Shown piece by piece: positions 47,935 through 59,820 of a stretch of DNA of 64,000 nt. The notes below the pieces were generated by a model. It was not told the origin of the DNA and did not search any database. It saw only the letters and a program-made list of their open reading frames with translations. This DNA is from Liolophura sinensis. Taxonomy: Eukaryota; Mollusca; Polyplacophora; Chitonida; Chitonidae. The translations under genes and the position numbers were made by a program. The stretch covers positions 39,834,458-39,898,457 of the forward strand of contig NC_088300.1 of the NCBI RefSeq assembly GCF_032854445.1, given 5' to 3'. Within the stretch, counting starts at the first letter, position 1; each line of letters starts with the position of its first letter.

Positions 47935-48628
47935 TGAATGAATGAATGAATGAATGTAACCTTTATTTAAAGAGGGTGGATGTTAAATTTAACAATTTGC
48001 TCTTCCCAGAGGTCGTTTATAACAATTCATGAACATTAAACAAGTACTAACAGTGTATACAATTCCATTTTGTAAATACATAAAAACAGTCATTAATACA
48101 TCACTACATATATCAGTTTATATAAATTCACAAGTTGAAATAAGTTTTCAAATAACTTGACTTAAAAGCAGACTTAAAAGCTGTAAAATTCAAAGAGAAG
48201 GTGATAATTATGTATCGCTTACAATAACATCTGTGCAGTTATTGTTGTATATGATATAATTGAATCATAATCTTAGGGTTTTATCCAATGTCCATATAAT
48301 AGTACTTCATATCAAGGACTTACATATATTTAGAACTCAAGCATTAAACCAGACTTATCATTAACTCATTGTCATACCTCTGTAGTGTATGTGTCAGCAT
48401 CCATTAACAGATAATTAAATGATAAAGACGCCTGTTTCAATACTGATCTAATCTTGCAGAGAAGAAAATATAATAAAATTTATTTGGATAAATGTATATT
48501 ACTACACTTGCTTTTAAATTTGAACCGAGATGAAGACTGGATACCCATTGTCCTGCAGACTGTAATGTTAAGTTAAATGCCAAGTGCGATGTTCTCAAAA
48601 AGCACTATACATGTATTGAGCTCAGGTT
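47935..48628 (-). repeat. Probable retroelement 3' end with (CATT)n tail
   Basis: Five or six AATG units at 47936-47957 are followed by TAACCTTTATTTAAAGAGGG. On the minus strand this reads as an element ending in (CATT)n. The body beyond is AT-rich and I see no reverse transcriptase. The right border is unknown. Confidence 0.4.
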
Positions 48629-48641
48629 TTGAATACATGTT

Positions 48642-48907
48642 GGGGCCTCCGTGGCTCAGTTGGTTATTGCGCTAGCGCAGCGTAATGACCCAGGAGCCTC
48701 TCACCAATGCGGTCGCTGTGAGTTCAAGTCCAGCTCATGCTGTCTTCCTCTCCGGCTGTACGTGGGAAGATCTGTCAGCAACCTGCGGATGGTCGTGGGT
48801 TTCCCCCGGGCTGTGCCGGTTTCCACCTACCATAATGCTGGCCGCCATCGCATAATGTGAAATATTCTTGAGTACATTGTAAAACACCAATCAAATAAAT
48901 AAATAAA
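48642..48907 (+). mobile_element. Full-length tRNA-derived SINE (family A), well preserved
   Basis: Begins GGGGCCTCCGTGGCTCAGTT, with A box TGGCTCAGTTGG and B box GAGTTCAAGTCC intact, and ends in (TAAA)n. The 13-bp perfect repeat TTGAATACATGTT flanks it at 48629-48641 and 48908-48920. Together with 39073 this is the best reference copy of the family. Confidence 0.96.
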
Positions 48908-48920
48908 TTGAATACATGTT

Positions 48921-49827
48921 TAGCACAATAGCACAAAACGGGATATGATTCATCATCAGGTGATATCTCCAGAAGGAAACAGTGTTAGATTTTTCATGTA
49001 ACTTATAAAGCACTCTAAGATGTGGGGCATTTTGCGGCCTGGATGCCTTGGTTCTGTGCAGTTATTGTAAATTACAAGCTTTCTGACCTTATTGCTGCTA
49101 TATATTATTAAATGATGAGGTAATTATTAAATTGTTAGAGGTGCCTTATGTCAAAGAAATACTCATTGTATTGAGCTGAAATTTTACATTCATGAGTTCC
49201 CTACAAATGAGCTCTTTTAACTTTTGTATTTCTTAATTGTAACCTAACTCCCTGTAGGAAACTGTGATGTTAGAAACTTAATTGTAGTCTGAACTGAGAG
49301 AGTAATTTATAATGTAAGGTTACATGTGTCCTTGTGATAGAAATGCAATAGATCTTGCAGTCTTCATCCCCAAGGACTCAGCATTAAATATTAAGTATAT
49401 TAAAAAACCTCGTCAGCATGTTCATTTCAAGTGCTCTACAATTCGAAAACATACTAACATTATTAGGCAAAGAAACTGCAAGCGCAGTACTGTTACTCAA
49501 ATCCGTTGACAACTCCACATGCCGCTCAAGGGAATACATGTAATCACGGGAATACCTGAAATGTCAGTGTTATTATTCAGTGAAAACATAACTGAATCCA
49601 TATTATTTCAGATTTCCCTGTTGTGAGGTGATTAAGAGAGCCGTCCATGCGTTGATCTCATACAAGTATTATACGTATATTCGCCGGTACAGATTAACGT
49701 TCATTGTGGAGTAGATTGTTGAGTGCAGAAAACTGAGCTTGCTTTGTGACCTTAGAGACCAACTATAATATACCTTGTTCTTGAAGTCACAGGAAAGTGC
49801 TGGTCGAAATTCTATGAAGCTATCATG
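48921..49827. other. Unassigned sequence
   Basis: No gene or repeat family recognised. Confidence 0.5.
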
Positions 49828-50585
49828 ACCAGTGCATATGATTCAGGTGGATAAGAGTAAGATTCAGGTGGATCAGTGCATGATTCAGGTGGATCAGTGC
49901 ATGATTCAGGGGGATCAGTGTAAGATTCAGGGGATCAGTGCATGATTTAGGGGGATCAGTGCATGATTCAGGTGGATCAGTGTAAGATTCAGGTGGATCA
50001 GTGTAAGATTCAGGTGGATCAGTGCATGATTCAGGGGGATCAGTGCATGATTCAGGTGGATCAGTGCATGATTCAGGGGGATCAGTGCATGATTCAGGTG
50101 GATCAGTGTAAGATTCAGGGGGATCAGTGCATGATTTAGGGGGATCAGTGCATGATTCAGGTGGATCAGTGCATGATTTAGGGGGATCAGTGCATGATTC
50201 AGGTGGATCAGTGCATGATTTAGGGGGATCAGTGTAAGATTCAGGGGGATCAGTGCATGATTTAGGGGGATCAGTGCATGATTCAGGTGGATCAGTGCAT
50301 GATTTAGGGGGATCAGTGCATGATTCAGGTGGATCAGTGCATGATTCAGGGGGATCAGTGCATGATTCAGGTGGATCAGTGTATGATTCAGGTGGATCAG
50401 TGTAAGATTCAGGGGATCAGTACATGATTTAGGGGGATCAGTGCATGATTCAGGTGGATCAGTGCATGATTCAGGTGGATCAGTGTAAGATTCAGGGGGA
50501 TCAGTGCATGATTCAGGTGGATCAGTGCATGATTCAGGGGGATAAGAGTAAGATTCAGATAGATCAGTGTATGATTCAGGTGGAG
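49828..50585. repeat. 21-bp minisatellite, about 36 copies
   Basis: Unit GATCAGTGCATGATTCAGGTG, with GTG/GGG, CATG/TAAG and TTC/TTT variants. Two one-base deletions (near 49931 and 50412) change the phase. The 220-codon minus-strand frame (PPESCTD heptads, then LNHALIP heptads) is a product of a period divisible by three. Confidence 0.96.
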
Positions 50586-51507
<922 letters not shown>

Positions 51508-51571
51508 TTAATAATTATTCACTAGTTCTGTTTCTCACAATTTAAATATTATACTCTTTAAATTTGACCGA
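51508..51571. repeat. Dispersed 64-bp repeat E, copy 1
   Basis: TTTAATAATTATTCACTAGT through ATACTCTTTAAATTTGA is about 95 percent identical by eye to 53605-53668. It directly abuts the (TG)n run. Confidence 0.85.
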
Positions 51572-52249
51572 GGTTTGCATTTGTTGTTAACGTGACGTAC
51601 ATGTATATGGCATTTGTGAGACGAGACTGTGAATATATAGAGAGGGGAAAAATTCATATATATAAATATATATGAAATATCAGGATTCCTTCATTTATAA
51701 ATGTGTTATTTCACATGCTAGAGGTCATGTTTTTTTGTATTATTACAAGTTGATACTTCACACCCAGATACCATGATGTAAAAAAGCAAACACTTAAGTT
51801 CTTTCATGACGTTCCATTGATGTCATAATATAGTCAACTTTCAACAGTCTGGTACAACTCAACAAAAGCTAATGTCATTCATGATGTAATGTTTGACGTC
51901 AAACTATATACAAGTCTGTGACGGCCTGTATGCAACTAAAAGCATTGCTTTTAAAAACTTGTTCAAAAACACAAAATCATGATGTTGTCAAAGTGTAAAC
52001 AGAATATTGCACCATAAATGTTGTTCTCATGAAAGATAGTATGCTTATAGGTATGTCAAAGCCAGTACATTTTTCAGGTGCAGAATGCAAGTTCAATGTG
52101 TGGATTCTTCGACTCCCACTGTTCGTTGGTCCTTTGAGACAATAAGCAGTCAACAATGCGTGTTAGGACATTTGCTTAGTAAATTAATGGCTTGTTGAAA
52201 ACCAAACACACCCTTGATACCAATTTGGTGGGCGTATTAATGTACTTCA
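51572..52249. other. Unassigned sequence
   Basis: No gene or repeat family recognised. Confidence 0.5.
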
Positions 52250-52395
52250 TGTGTGGGAAAACTTGACACAGGCAGGTGGTTTTATCTGTACAGTAACCCT
52301 CTGGTTTCCTTTACCTGTACAGCTGGCCGATCATTATAGTTATGGAAAATGCTTGAGTATATTGCACAACAATTAAAATAAATGAAAAAAATAAA
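52250..52395 (+). mobile_element. SINE family A, short class, heavily decayed
   Basis: GTGTGGGAAAACTTG, GGTTTCCTTTACCTG and GCTTGAGTATATTGCACAAC followed by an AAATAAA-type tail follow the family A order with many changes. Confidence 0.5.
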
Positions 52396-53389
52396 TCAGT
52401 GCCTTTGGATAAATGTTTGGGCCTTTAATAGAGACACAGCTAGATTATCTCGATCTTGATCTTAGTTTCATTTTAATTTTAATCATCAGTACCACAAATC
52501 AAAATTATGAAACAAATATGTAGGAAGCGAAATGCTTTGGAACAACACTGTTGGGCCAGCTGTTTTGTTTTGTTGTGCACACTGCTATTTGCTTAACAGG
52601 AGCCTGTGATGCTTGCAGGCGTGCATGGACTCCGATGGTGTTGACATTAACCATCACCCTGATGTGTGTGGGAAGGAGTTAGATTAAATAATTGCTAGAG
52701 CCTGATATGCGTATTAAGTCAGATCAAACCAAGGACTGGCAGTTGTAATTATGGCTTCTACATTTAGGTGGCTAGATCATGAAATCAATACATAATCAGA
52801 TCACCATGAACCTCCAGAGACAAATATTTTACTGATAGTCTGATAGTGCCAGATTTCACATTAATATTTCCCAAAATTATATCAACTGTGCTATGTTTTT
52901 ATTTGCTTTCGGCTGTGTTTCTTCATTAGTGTTTTACCTTGGATTTCATATCATTCATGTACAAAGTCCGTATTAAATTAAACACTGACTGGTTATATGC
53001 ACATGTTACAAATGAACTCCAGATCACATGGACACAAAATTTGATAACATATTACAAATATGTGTATGGTTAAATTATACATCTATTTTTTTTATTTATT
53101 TTGTTGTTGTTTACACAATTATATAAGTAAGAAATTTTAATTGATATAATGGTGGCCAGTATGATTCAAGTAAGAGTGCCCAGGATAAACCACTAACCTT
53201 TGGCAAGTTACTGATGGACTTTTAGACACCACATACATACTGGTGGCTGAGAAGCGTTCTATGTAACTGTACAAGTAATTAAGCATATACATACATATAC
53301 ATGAATCTGGATATTGTGAAGAAATGAGATCAAACAGTTTAAGAAGAGCTGCTGAACAAATGCCTACAACTATAGTTTATACTGCATCC
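52396..53389. other. Unassigned sequence
   Basis: No gene or repeat family recognised. Confidence 0.5.
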
Positions 53390-53401
53390 TCTGAACACTG
53401 G

Positions 53402-53558
53402 ATACGTGAGAAGGTCTGTCAGCAACCTGCGGATGGTCGTGGGTTTCCCCCGGGCTCTGCCCGGTTTCCACCCACCATAATGCTGGCCGCCGTCGTATAA
53501 GTGAAATATTCTTGAGTACGGCGTAAAACACCAATCAAAAAAAAAAAAAAAAAAAAAA
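53402..53558 (+). mobile_element. SINE family A, short class, poly-A tail, target-site duplication
   Basis: Starts ATACGTGAGAAGGTCTGTCA and is close to the consensus to the end. The tail is a run of about 22 A and not (TAAA)n. TCTGAACACTGG flanks it at 53390-53401 and 53559-53570. Confidence 0.95.
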
Positions 53559-53604
53559 TCTGAACACTGGTAAAAAGATTGTTACATTCATTCCCAATAT
53601 TAGC

Positions 53605-53668
53605 ATTTAATAATTATTTACTAGTTCTGTTCCTCACAATTTAAATATAATACTCTTTAAATTTGAAA
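53605..53668. repeat. Dispersed 64-bp repeat E, copy 2
   Basis: Partner of 51508-51571. No microsatellite is attached here. Confidence 0.85.
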
Positions 53669-54827
53669 CTGCTTAATATTAAACTGCTTGTGAAAAAGTA
53701 ACCTGATGAAGAAACCTTGCTCTCTGGGTTAAATTAAAATGTTGCCAGAAGTTTTTATATTGTATTCAAAGGGTTAAGAATATTTGTGCAGGATGTATAT
53801 GTTTCCTTTCTAAGTTCCATTCTTTATTCCATATGTATGTAAAGACATGAATGATTGGAAGTAATGATGGAATGGTGGTGGTTGCATTTTTTGCAGAAAA
53901 AAAGCAGAAGTTTCAGATTTAATAATGATTGATCGAATTAGCCACTGTATGGCATAATAAAATGTTTTACTTTCGCATGACTGTCCCACATGTACTTCAT
54001 CCTAAGTTCATATCCATTAAATTCCGGATACCTAATCCTTCCACCTTTTCTGCAGCCCCCGCAATCAATATTTCAAAATATGGGGTGTTAAGAGAAATAA
54101 TTTGCTGAGTTTTATGAAGCTTGCATTTTTAGTGACCCAAACAAATCATTTAACTTCATTCTCTAATTATTGGTGCATAAATTCCACTGAAAAAAAGATT
54201 TTCTGTTCATTCCCATTCAATGAAATCTCCCATTTCATTCAGCCATTTCTTACAGAATATAATGTCTCGTTATGTCTTTCTCATCATATGCAAAAACAAC
54301 TTATGGCTCTTAGGTGATTTTGATTAGATCAGTTGTCCCTTGGGTTTATTTTTGGCTCTGCCCGTAGATAAGGTTTCTATCTTTAGGGTTTGCCTCTGTT
54401 GTAGGTGCTCTGTTCTTATAGGAAATTTCCTCTTCATTTGTCTGAAACACTTCCTTAGGTAATGTAACTTGACGTCAACACCTACAAAGTTACCATGGAA
54501 ATGAGGCAGTTCATGTGACAAAGGAAATCGGCCTTGGCTTAAGAAAAGTCTTCAAGCAAGTAAACAGTCATAAAGGTCTTTGTTCTACAAGTGATAAGGA
54601 ATTAAGGCAAAAGTAATTTTCACAAAATATACCATTCTGAGTGGACATTGTCTGTTTCAAATTATTGAGAATTTTCAGTTTGTGTCGATCTGTCTTTGTG
54701 TCACATCACACTTTGCCACATTGTTTTGGTTTGATTACCATTCATAGCATGATGTTGCCAGGATGTAGAAGGATACATTTAGATTTATTAGTCCCAGAAG
54801 TTTTTTTTTTAAAAAACTTTGTGTGCT
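53669..54827. other. Unassigned sequence
   Basis: Short frames on both strands, none with features. No repeats. Confidence 0.5.
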
Positions 54828-55026
54828 GAGTGAGTGAGTGTTTGGGGTTTAAAGTCGTCCTCAACAATCTTTCAGTCATATGACGACGAAGGAATCCTTA
54901 GGGTGTATGCAATGTACCTCCTTGTTGCAGGACGGATTTCCACCGCTCTTTTATCTAGTGCTTCTTCACTGAGACGACTTACCGAAGGCAAGTAAGGTGC
55001 CCCGCCCGAGCCATTATACCACTACG
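54828..55026 (-). mobile_element. tRNA-derived SINE family B, 5'-truncated
   Basis: TGAGTGAGTGAGTGTTTGGG through AAGGCAAGTAAGGTGCCCCG matches the body of the copies at 14426 and 16255. The tRNA-related part is absent. No clear target duplication. Confidence 0.88.
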
Positions 55027-55196
55027 GTTAAAAACCTGTTTAACAAGCCAACAAATGTGTCAGGTTTAGTGAGCCGCATTGATGATATGAGGGTACATCT
55101 GATCACAATATCTATCAGGCATTGCAACTGTAAACACATTATCACAGCTGGATTGACAACTTTGGCAGATTATTATTTATGAATATGTGGATATAT

Positions 55197-55340
55197 TTGT
55201 TTATTTCATTCCATGGTGTGTCATGTTGTAGTCAAGAATATTTCACTTACTTGTATCCAACAGCGGCCAGGATTATGCCCAGACGGAGAAAAGAGGCAGA
55301 GGCTGGGGGTAAATGTGGATAGAGTGTAGTCTGCCTGTTT
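55197..55340 (-). mobile_element. SINE family A, short class, decayed
   Basis: GTCAAGAATATTTCACTTAC followed by CAGCGGCCAGGATTATG are reverse complements of the family A 3' half. The rest is weakly similar. Confidence 0.6.
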
Positions 55341-55588
55341 ATATGTGGGGTAAACTAATGGTGCTGTAAGGCTGATTGTGAAATCTTAATATGTAAATTA
55401 ATGTAAAAACATGTTGCCTGCAGGTTCAGGTAAGTTAGATCATTAGGCAAGAAATTTCAAGCCTGCATGGTGCTCTATAGTAAACCTTGGGATTCAGATG
55501 ACACTATTTATTCATTTTGCAAGAATAGTGTGAATGACCTTCCCTGAGCTTTTCACGTTTTTCACCATTGGTGTGCTTAAATCATGAG

Positions 55589-55812
55589 CATGTAGTGCAC
55601 AGTAATGGCAATGCCTTGTACATGTAGAGCACAATAATGGCACTGCCTTGTACATGTAGAGCACAATAATTGCAATGCCTTGTACATGTAGAGCACAATA
55701 ATGGCACTGCCTTGTACATGTAGAGCACAATAATGGCAATGCCTTGTACATGTAGAGCACAATAATGGCAATGCCCTGTACATGTAGAGCACAATAATGG
55801 CATTGCCTTGTA
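55589..55812. repeat. 32-bp minisatellite, seven exact-length copies
   Basis: Unit CATGTAGAGCACAATAATGG plus CAATGCCTTGTA, 7 x 32 = 224 bp with only point differences. Because 32 is not a multiple of three the repeat reads through all frames in turn, giving three overlapping minus-strand frames that are not genes. Confidence 0.97.
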
Positions 55813-55970
55813 TGGTTGCCCTCGTCATTCATTTGTCTGGCACAGCGAGGAGCATGCCCTTTCTACTCGAGGTTGTATATAGCATTTAGTTATTGTGTAC
55901 CTTAAAGTGTAGACGGGTCCTAACCATCAATCCCTACACCCATTGTGGCCCAGAGGATACGCTGACGGTC

Positions 55971-56127
55971 GGCCCATGGTCAGCAGACAGTACGGCAGGC
56001 CCATGGTCAACGGTCAGTACGCGGGCCCGTGGTCAGCTGACAGTATGCGGGCTCATGGTCAGCGGACAGTAGGCCGGCCCATGGTCAGCGGACAGTGCGC
56101 CGGCCCATGGTCAGCGGACGATACGCT
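55971..56127. repeat. GC-rich 26-bp minisatellite, six copies
   Basis: Unit GGCCCATGGTCAGCGGACAG plus TACGCC, starting at 55971, 55998, 56024, 56050, 56076 and 56102. It is unusually G+C-rich for this region. Confidence 0.95.
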
Positions 56128-56969
56128 GGTGATCCTCAGGCCACCGTACGGTGACCCTCAGCAGTCCCTCGGGCCATGATTATCAAATGTTTTAATGCTA
56201 ATGTGGACCTGTAAACCGTCACACCTGTTATGAACATTGTGATGGTTCGCAGCATATTTACTTGCACGTGAATTTCGAACAAAATTCGCGTTTTGGTAGC
56301 TATCTTTGGGACCTGCAATGCTTTGGTCCACCACCCGTACACACCGTTCTCTTGGGGCAGGGGATTCAGGGGCTGGATTTGTACCAGGTGTCTCGAGTAT
56401 ATGATATTTTGTATATTACATAAATAAATTCACTAATTATTAAGTAACAAGCTTAGTTAGAGGCATTTAAGGCAAAATTTATGTATGTGCAACACTTTCT
56501 CAGAAATCTGCTCTGTACATGACAGCTCTATACAACCCTTGCAGTGTTTCACAATTTGAAAACGGACTCGAGTTCTTTGGCTTATCAGGTGGCAAATTTA
56601 CCACGGTTTCATATGTTGGATACAAAATTATGCAGGAATGTTTGACTTTACATACAAACAAGGTACATCAAGGTGCATCAAACAAGGCGTGCATATACAA
56701 TTTATAAAATTCAAACCACTGACGCATATAAAGGTCTGCATGGTAATGTTTCTCCTTTCAATCTCAAGTCCCTGAATTGCATCCCCAATTTCACAGTTGT
56801 CCGATTCTATCGTTTATTATTTTTATACGCACAAAAACTTTTTTACAGAAAGCTTGCACACGAGGAGGGGAATCACATGTAGCCCTTTCATATGCATGTA
56901 CATGTATGTGTGCAAAAAAACAATATAAAAATATGACTTTTTTTAGTATGAAAATGTAAGAAGGATTGA
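56128..56969. other. Unassigned sequence
   Basis: No gene or repeat family recognised. Confidence 0.5.
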
Positions 56970-57169
56970 NNNNNNNNNNNNNNNNNNNNNNNNNNNNNNN
57001 NNNNNNNNNNNNNNNNNNNNNNNNNNNNNNNNNNNNNNNNNNNNNNNNNNNNNNNNNNNNNNNNNNNNNNNNNNNNNNNNNNNNNNNNNNNNNNNNNNNN
57101 NNNNNNNNNNNNNNNNNNNNNNNNNNNNNNNNNNNNNNNNNNNNNNNNNNNNNNNNNNNNNNNNNNNNN
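56970..57169. other. Assembly gap of 200 N
   Basis: Exactly 200 undetermined bases, probably a placeholder length. Frames running through it are meaningless. Confidence 0.99.
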
Positions 57170-58780
57170 GACTATCTCAGCAGTGTTCATTTTGTGTAGA
57201 GGTGTGTAGAGGTGTTTTATAGGAGTCAAATTAAGCTGCCATAATTTTACCTGTCTGCACATACCTAAGGCTTAAGTTTGACAAGTAGACAAGTGTCACA
57301 TGTTACTACCCCACTTTAAAATATAGGCCTATGGCAGAAAAAGATCAGGCATAAATGTATTTGAATTTTGATTTGCAAAAGAAACTGTAGCCTGGTTACT
57401 ACCCTGCAGGTCATCTGTGAACTGAATGGATTTGAGCTGTTGTACATTTTACAAATGTCAAGTGCATCATGCTGGGGCATGGGATATCAGGAATTGGCAG
57501 CTCTTGACAACTGATTCAAACTTGTTAAACATCACTCCTGTCACTTTGCAGTTTCTTTAGGAAGTTTATTTCCTGCACATGCCGGAGAAGCCAGATCCGA
57601 CATGCACTCAGCTTGTACATTATGAATGGACCGTATGAATGGATTGCAGTGACATTACCCTATCTCATGAAACAGGAAGAGTTAGGACTGCCTAATACCT
57701 TTTTACCAAAGTCCATGAGAGCATGTACAATATTAATACCCACATTTACATTTACAAACCACACTTAACTAGTTACTTCTTCTGGATTCCTGATAACTTG
57801 CAGAGAAGCAGAATCTTTAAGACTTTCATGGAATAAAGTGCAGATTTGCATCTGAGCTGTACTCCTGTAAGCCTCCATCATTCATGTCTGGGATCCCAGG
57901 GGAATTGTTCACTGTCATTTCTCAGAAAAATCTTAAACACAATCTTACAAAAGAACTTAAAAACATGAAAATAAGCACTATTTCTGTATACATGTTTGTA
58001 GATGTACATCTGTATACTAAAGGTGGGTGGAGATGTGATCATAGAAGACAGAAATGTACAGAAATTCATGGTTGTGTTAGGCATGTTTTATCGGGATATT
58101 GGTTCTGCCTATGGGGAAACGTTCAATCAGAAGGCCATCCACTACATGTGGGCATGTGGTAGTGGTGGGAGGAGGAGTGCATCCTGAATATGTCCCCCCC
58201 CCCCCCCCAGCCTATGCTGGCAACAATAATCAGTCAACTCTGCTCATTTCTCTTTTTGCACATTTTAAATTTGATTTTGGAGACAAACTACATTGGTTGG
58301 ATTGGCCAGTTTCAGGGATTCACAAAAAGTATAACTTTATCAGTCAGCACAGTATAATGACTGCAGAATATACTTGAAAACCTTGCAAGCATATGAAAAA
58401 GTTGAAGAATTACAGTAAAACTGTTGTGGTGGTCTAACATGAAGTTTGTTAGAAATTACTTGCTATCCACTGATTTGAACCTGCGTATACACGTCTGTCT
58501 TGCCCTGTGGGTGAAACTATTGATTTAGTTCTGATGTCCACCACCTCAGCTGGATCAAAACATCAATCAACTAAATAAATGAAAGTAACCAGGGGATAAT
58601 GTGTTGAAACAGCACACATTTCAGGTGCTTTGTTTCAATTTTACATGTAGTATAAATGGGAAAAGTAGATTATAGTATATTTACATGCCCATGCATTTTT
58701 GGTTTTGTTTTTGTTTTATGTATTATGTTTACACTGTACTCAAGACTTTTTTTTTGTTATTGTTGTTTACTAAGAAGGAT
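57170..58780. other. Unassigned sequence
   Basis: A run of 15 C lies at 58194-58208. Overlapping plus-strand frames at 57884-58377 show no domain. Confidence 0.45.
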
Positions 58781-59131
58781 AGGTTTAGGGGATTCCATGG
58801 CATCAGCAAGTACCTTGTAGACTCCCTCATGCACCTTTGATAAGGCATCTTTACACTGCTGTACTGTGAGGTGGTGCCTTAGGCTGTAGAGCCTTTCTCA
58901 GTCTGTGGGGACACCATGTCGCCAGGCCACGTGCTACAGTCTCTTGGCTGGGGCTAATTCTCTGATTGCCAGCACCACAAGGAAGTTGTCCAGTGCACAG
59001 ATGAATGGCAATGGGTTCAGCAGAGCTTGGGAGCTCAGAAAATTCATTATTCTGACACCTAATGCTAGAATGAGACCTTTAACATTTGTCTGTGCTGTTG
59101 ACATTCTGGCTTCATATGAACTGTTCCTAGC
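58765..59131 (-). pseudogene. Protein-like frame with two stops, unidentified
   Basis: One minus-strand frame stays open for about 118 codons except for a TAG and a TGA. It reads, for example, NVKGLILALGVRIMNFLSSQ and later CKDALSKVHEGVYKVLADAM. The composition looks like a helical protein, but no family was recognised. Two stops in this length are not rare by chance, so this is only a candidate relic. Confidence 0.2.
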
Positions 59132-59417
59132 ATCTCATCAATAATTGGCCAGGTTTAAGTCATGCTTCAGTATTCTGGTATAAGTCAGTGTCAATGGAAA
59201 TGATTACATGTAAGTGTTAAATTGAGAAGTGAGATTAGATCACCTATACATGTGTATCATCCATTGCTTTGCTCGATGGTATCAGTCAATAAGACAGTAG
59301 AAGCCAATAGAAACATTCCCAACTATATATAGCTTCAGGTGCCGATTCCACAAAGCAGTTCTGACTTAAGTCAAAATTTGAAATACGATCTTATAAGTTG
59401 ATACATTTGGACCTTAG

Positions 59418-59820
59418 AAATTAAAATTTTGTCCCCCCTCATCAATGTTATCTTAAGACAAGTGTATCAAAATTTCAAATTCCAGTACCCCCAAAAATAT
59501 TCAAAGTTGTTAATTATACCATCTTGATCTCCTCAAACCTACACAGTGAACCCAGTATCTGCTGTGGTTGCTGAATGATCTGTTTGGCTACGCCTCAGTT
59601 ATTTTGGAAATTATTTTAAAATTATTAAAATTTTGTCCCCCCTCATCAATGTTATCTTAAGACAAGTGTATCAAAATTTCAAATTCCAGTACCAAAAAAA
59701 TATTCAGAATTGTTAATTATACCATCTTGATCTCCTCAAACCTACACGGTGAACCCAGTATCTCCTGTGGTTGCTGAATGATCTGTTTGGCTACGCCTCA
59801 GTTATTTTGGAAATCATTTT
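59418..59820. repeat. Recent tandem duplication, two ~203-bp copies
   Basis: TTAAAATTTTGTCCCCCCTC starts copy 1 at 59421 and copy 2 at 59625. Both run to CTCAGTTATTTTGGAAAT with only a few differences (for example CCCC against a deletion near 59690, and CTGC against CTCC). Not coding. Confidence 0.93.

Noticed and set aside
48921-49080. Possible LINE coding remnant beyond the SINE at 48642
   Set aside because: Minus-strand frames have frequent stops and no reverse transcriptase motif.
55512-55832. Three overlapping cysteine-rich minus-strand ORFs
   Set aside because: They are the three frames of one 32-bp tandem repeat.
56888-57262. ORFs across the N run
   Set aside because: They are open only because undetermined bases cannot form stops.
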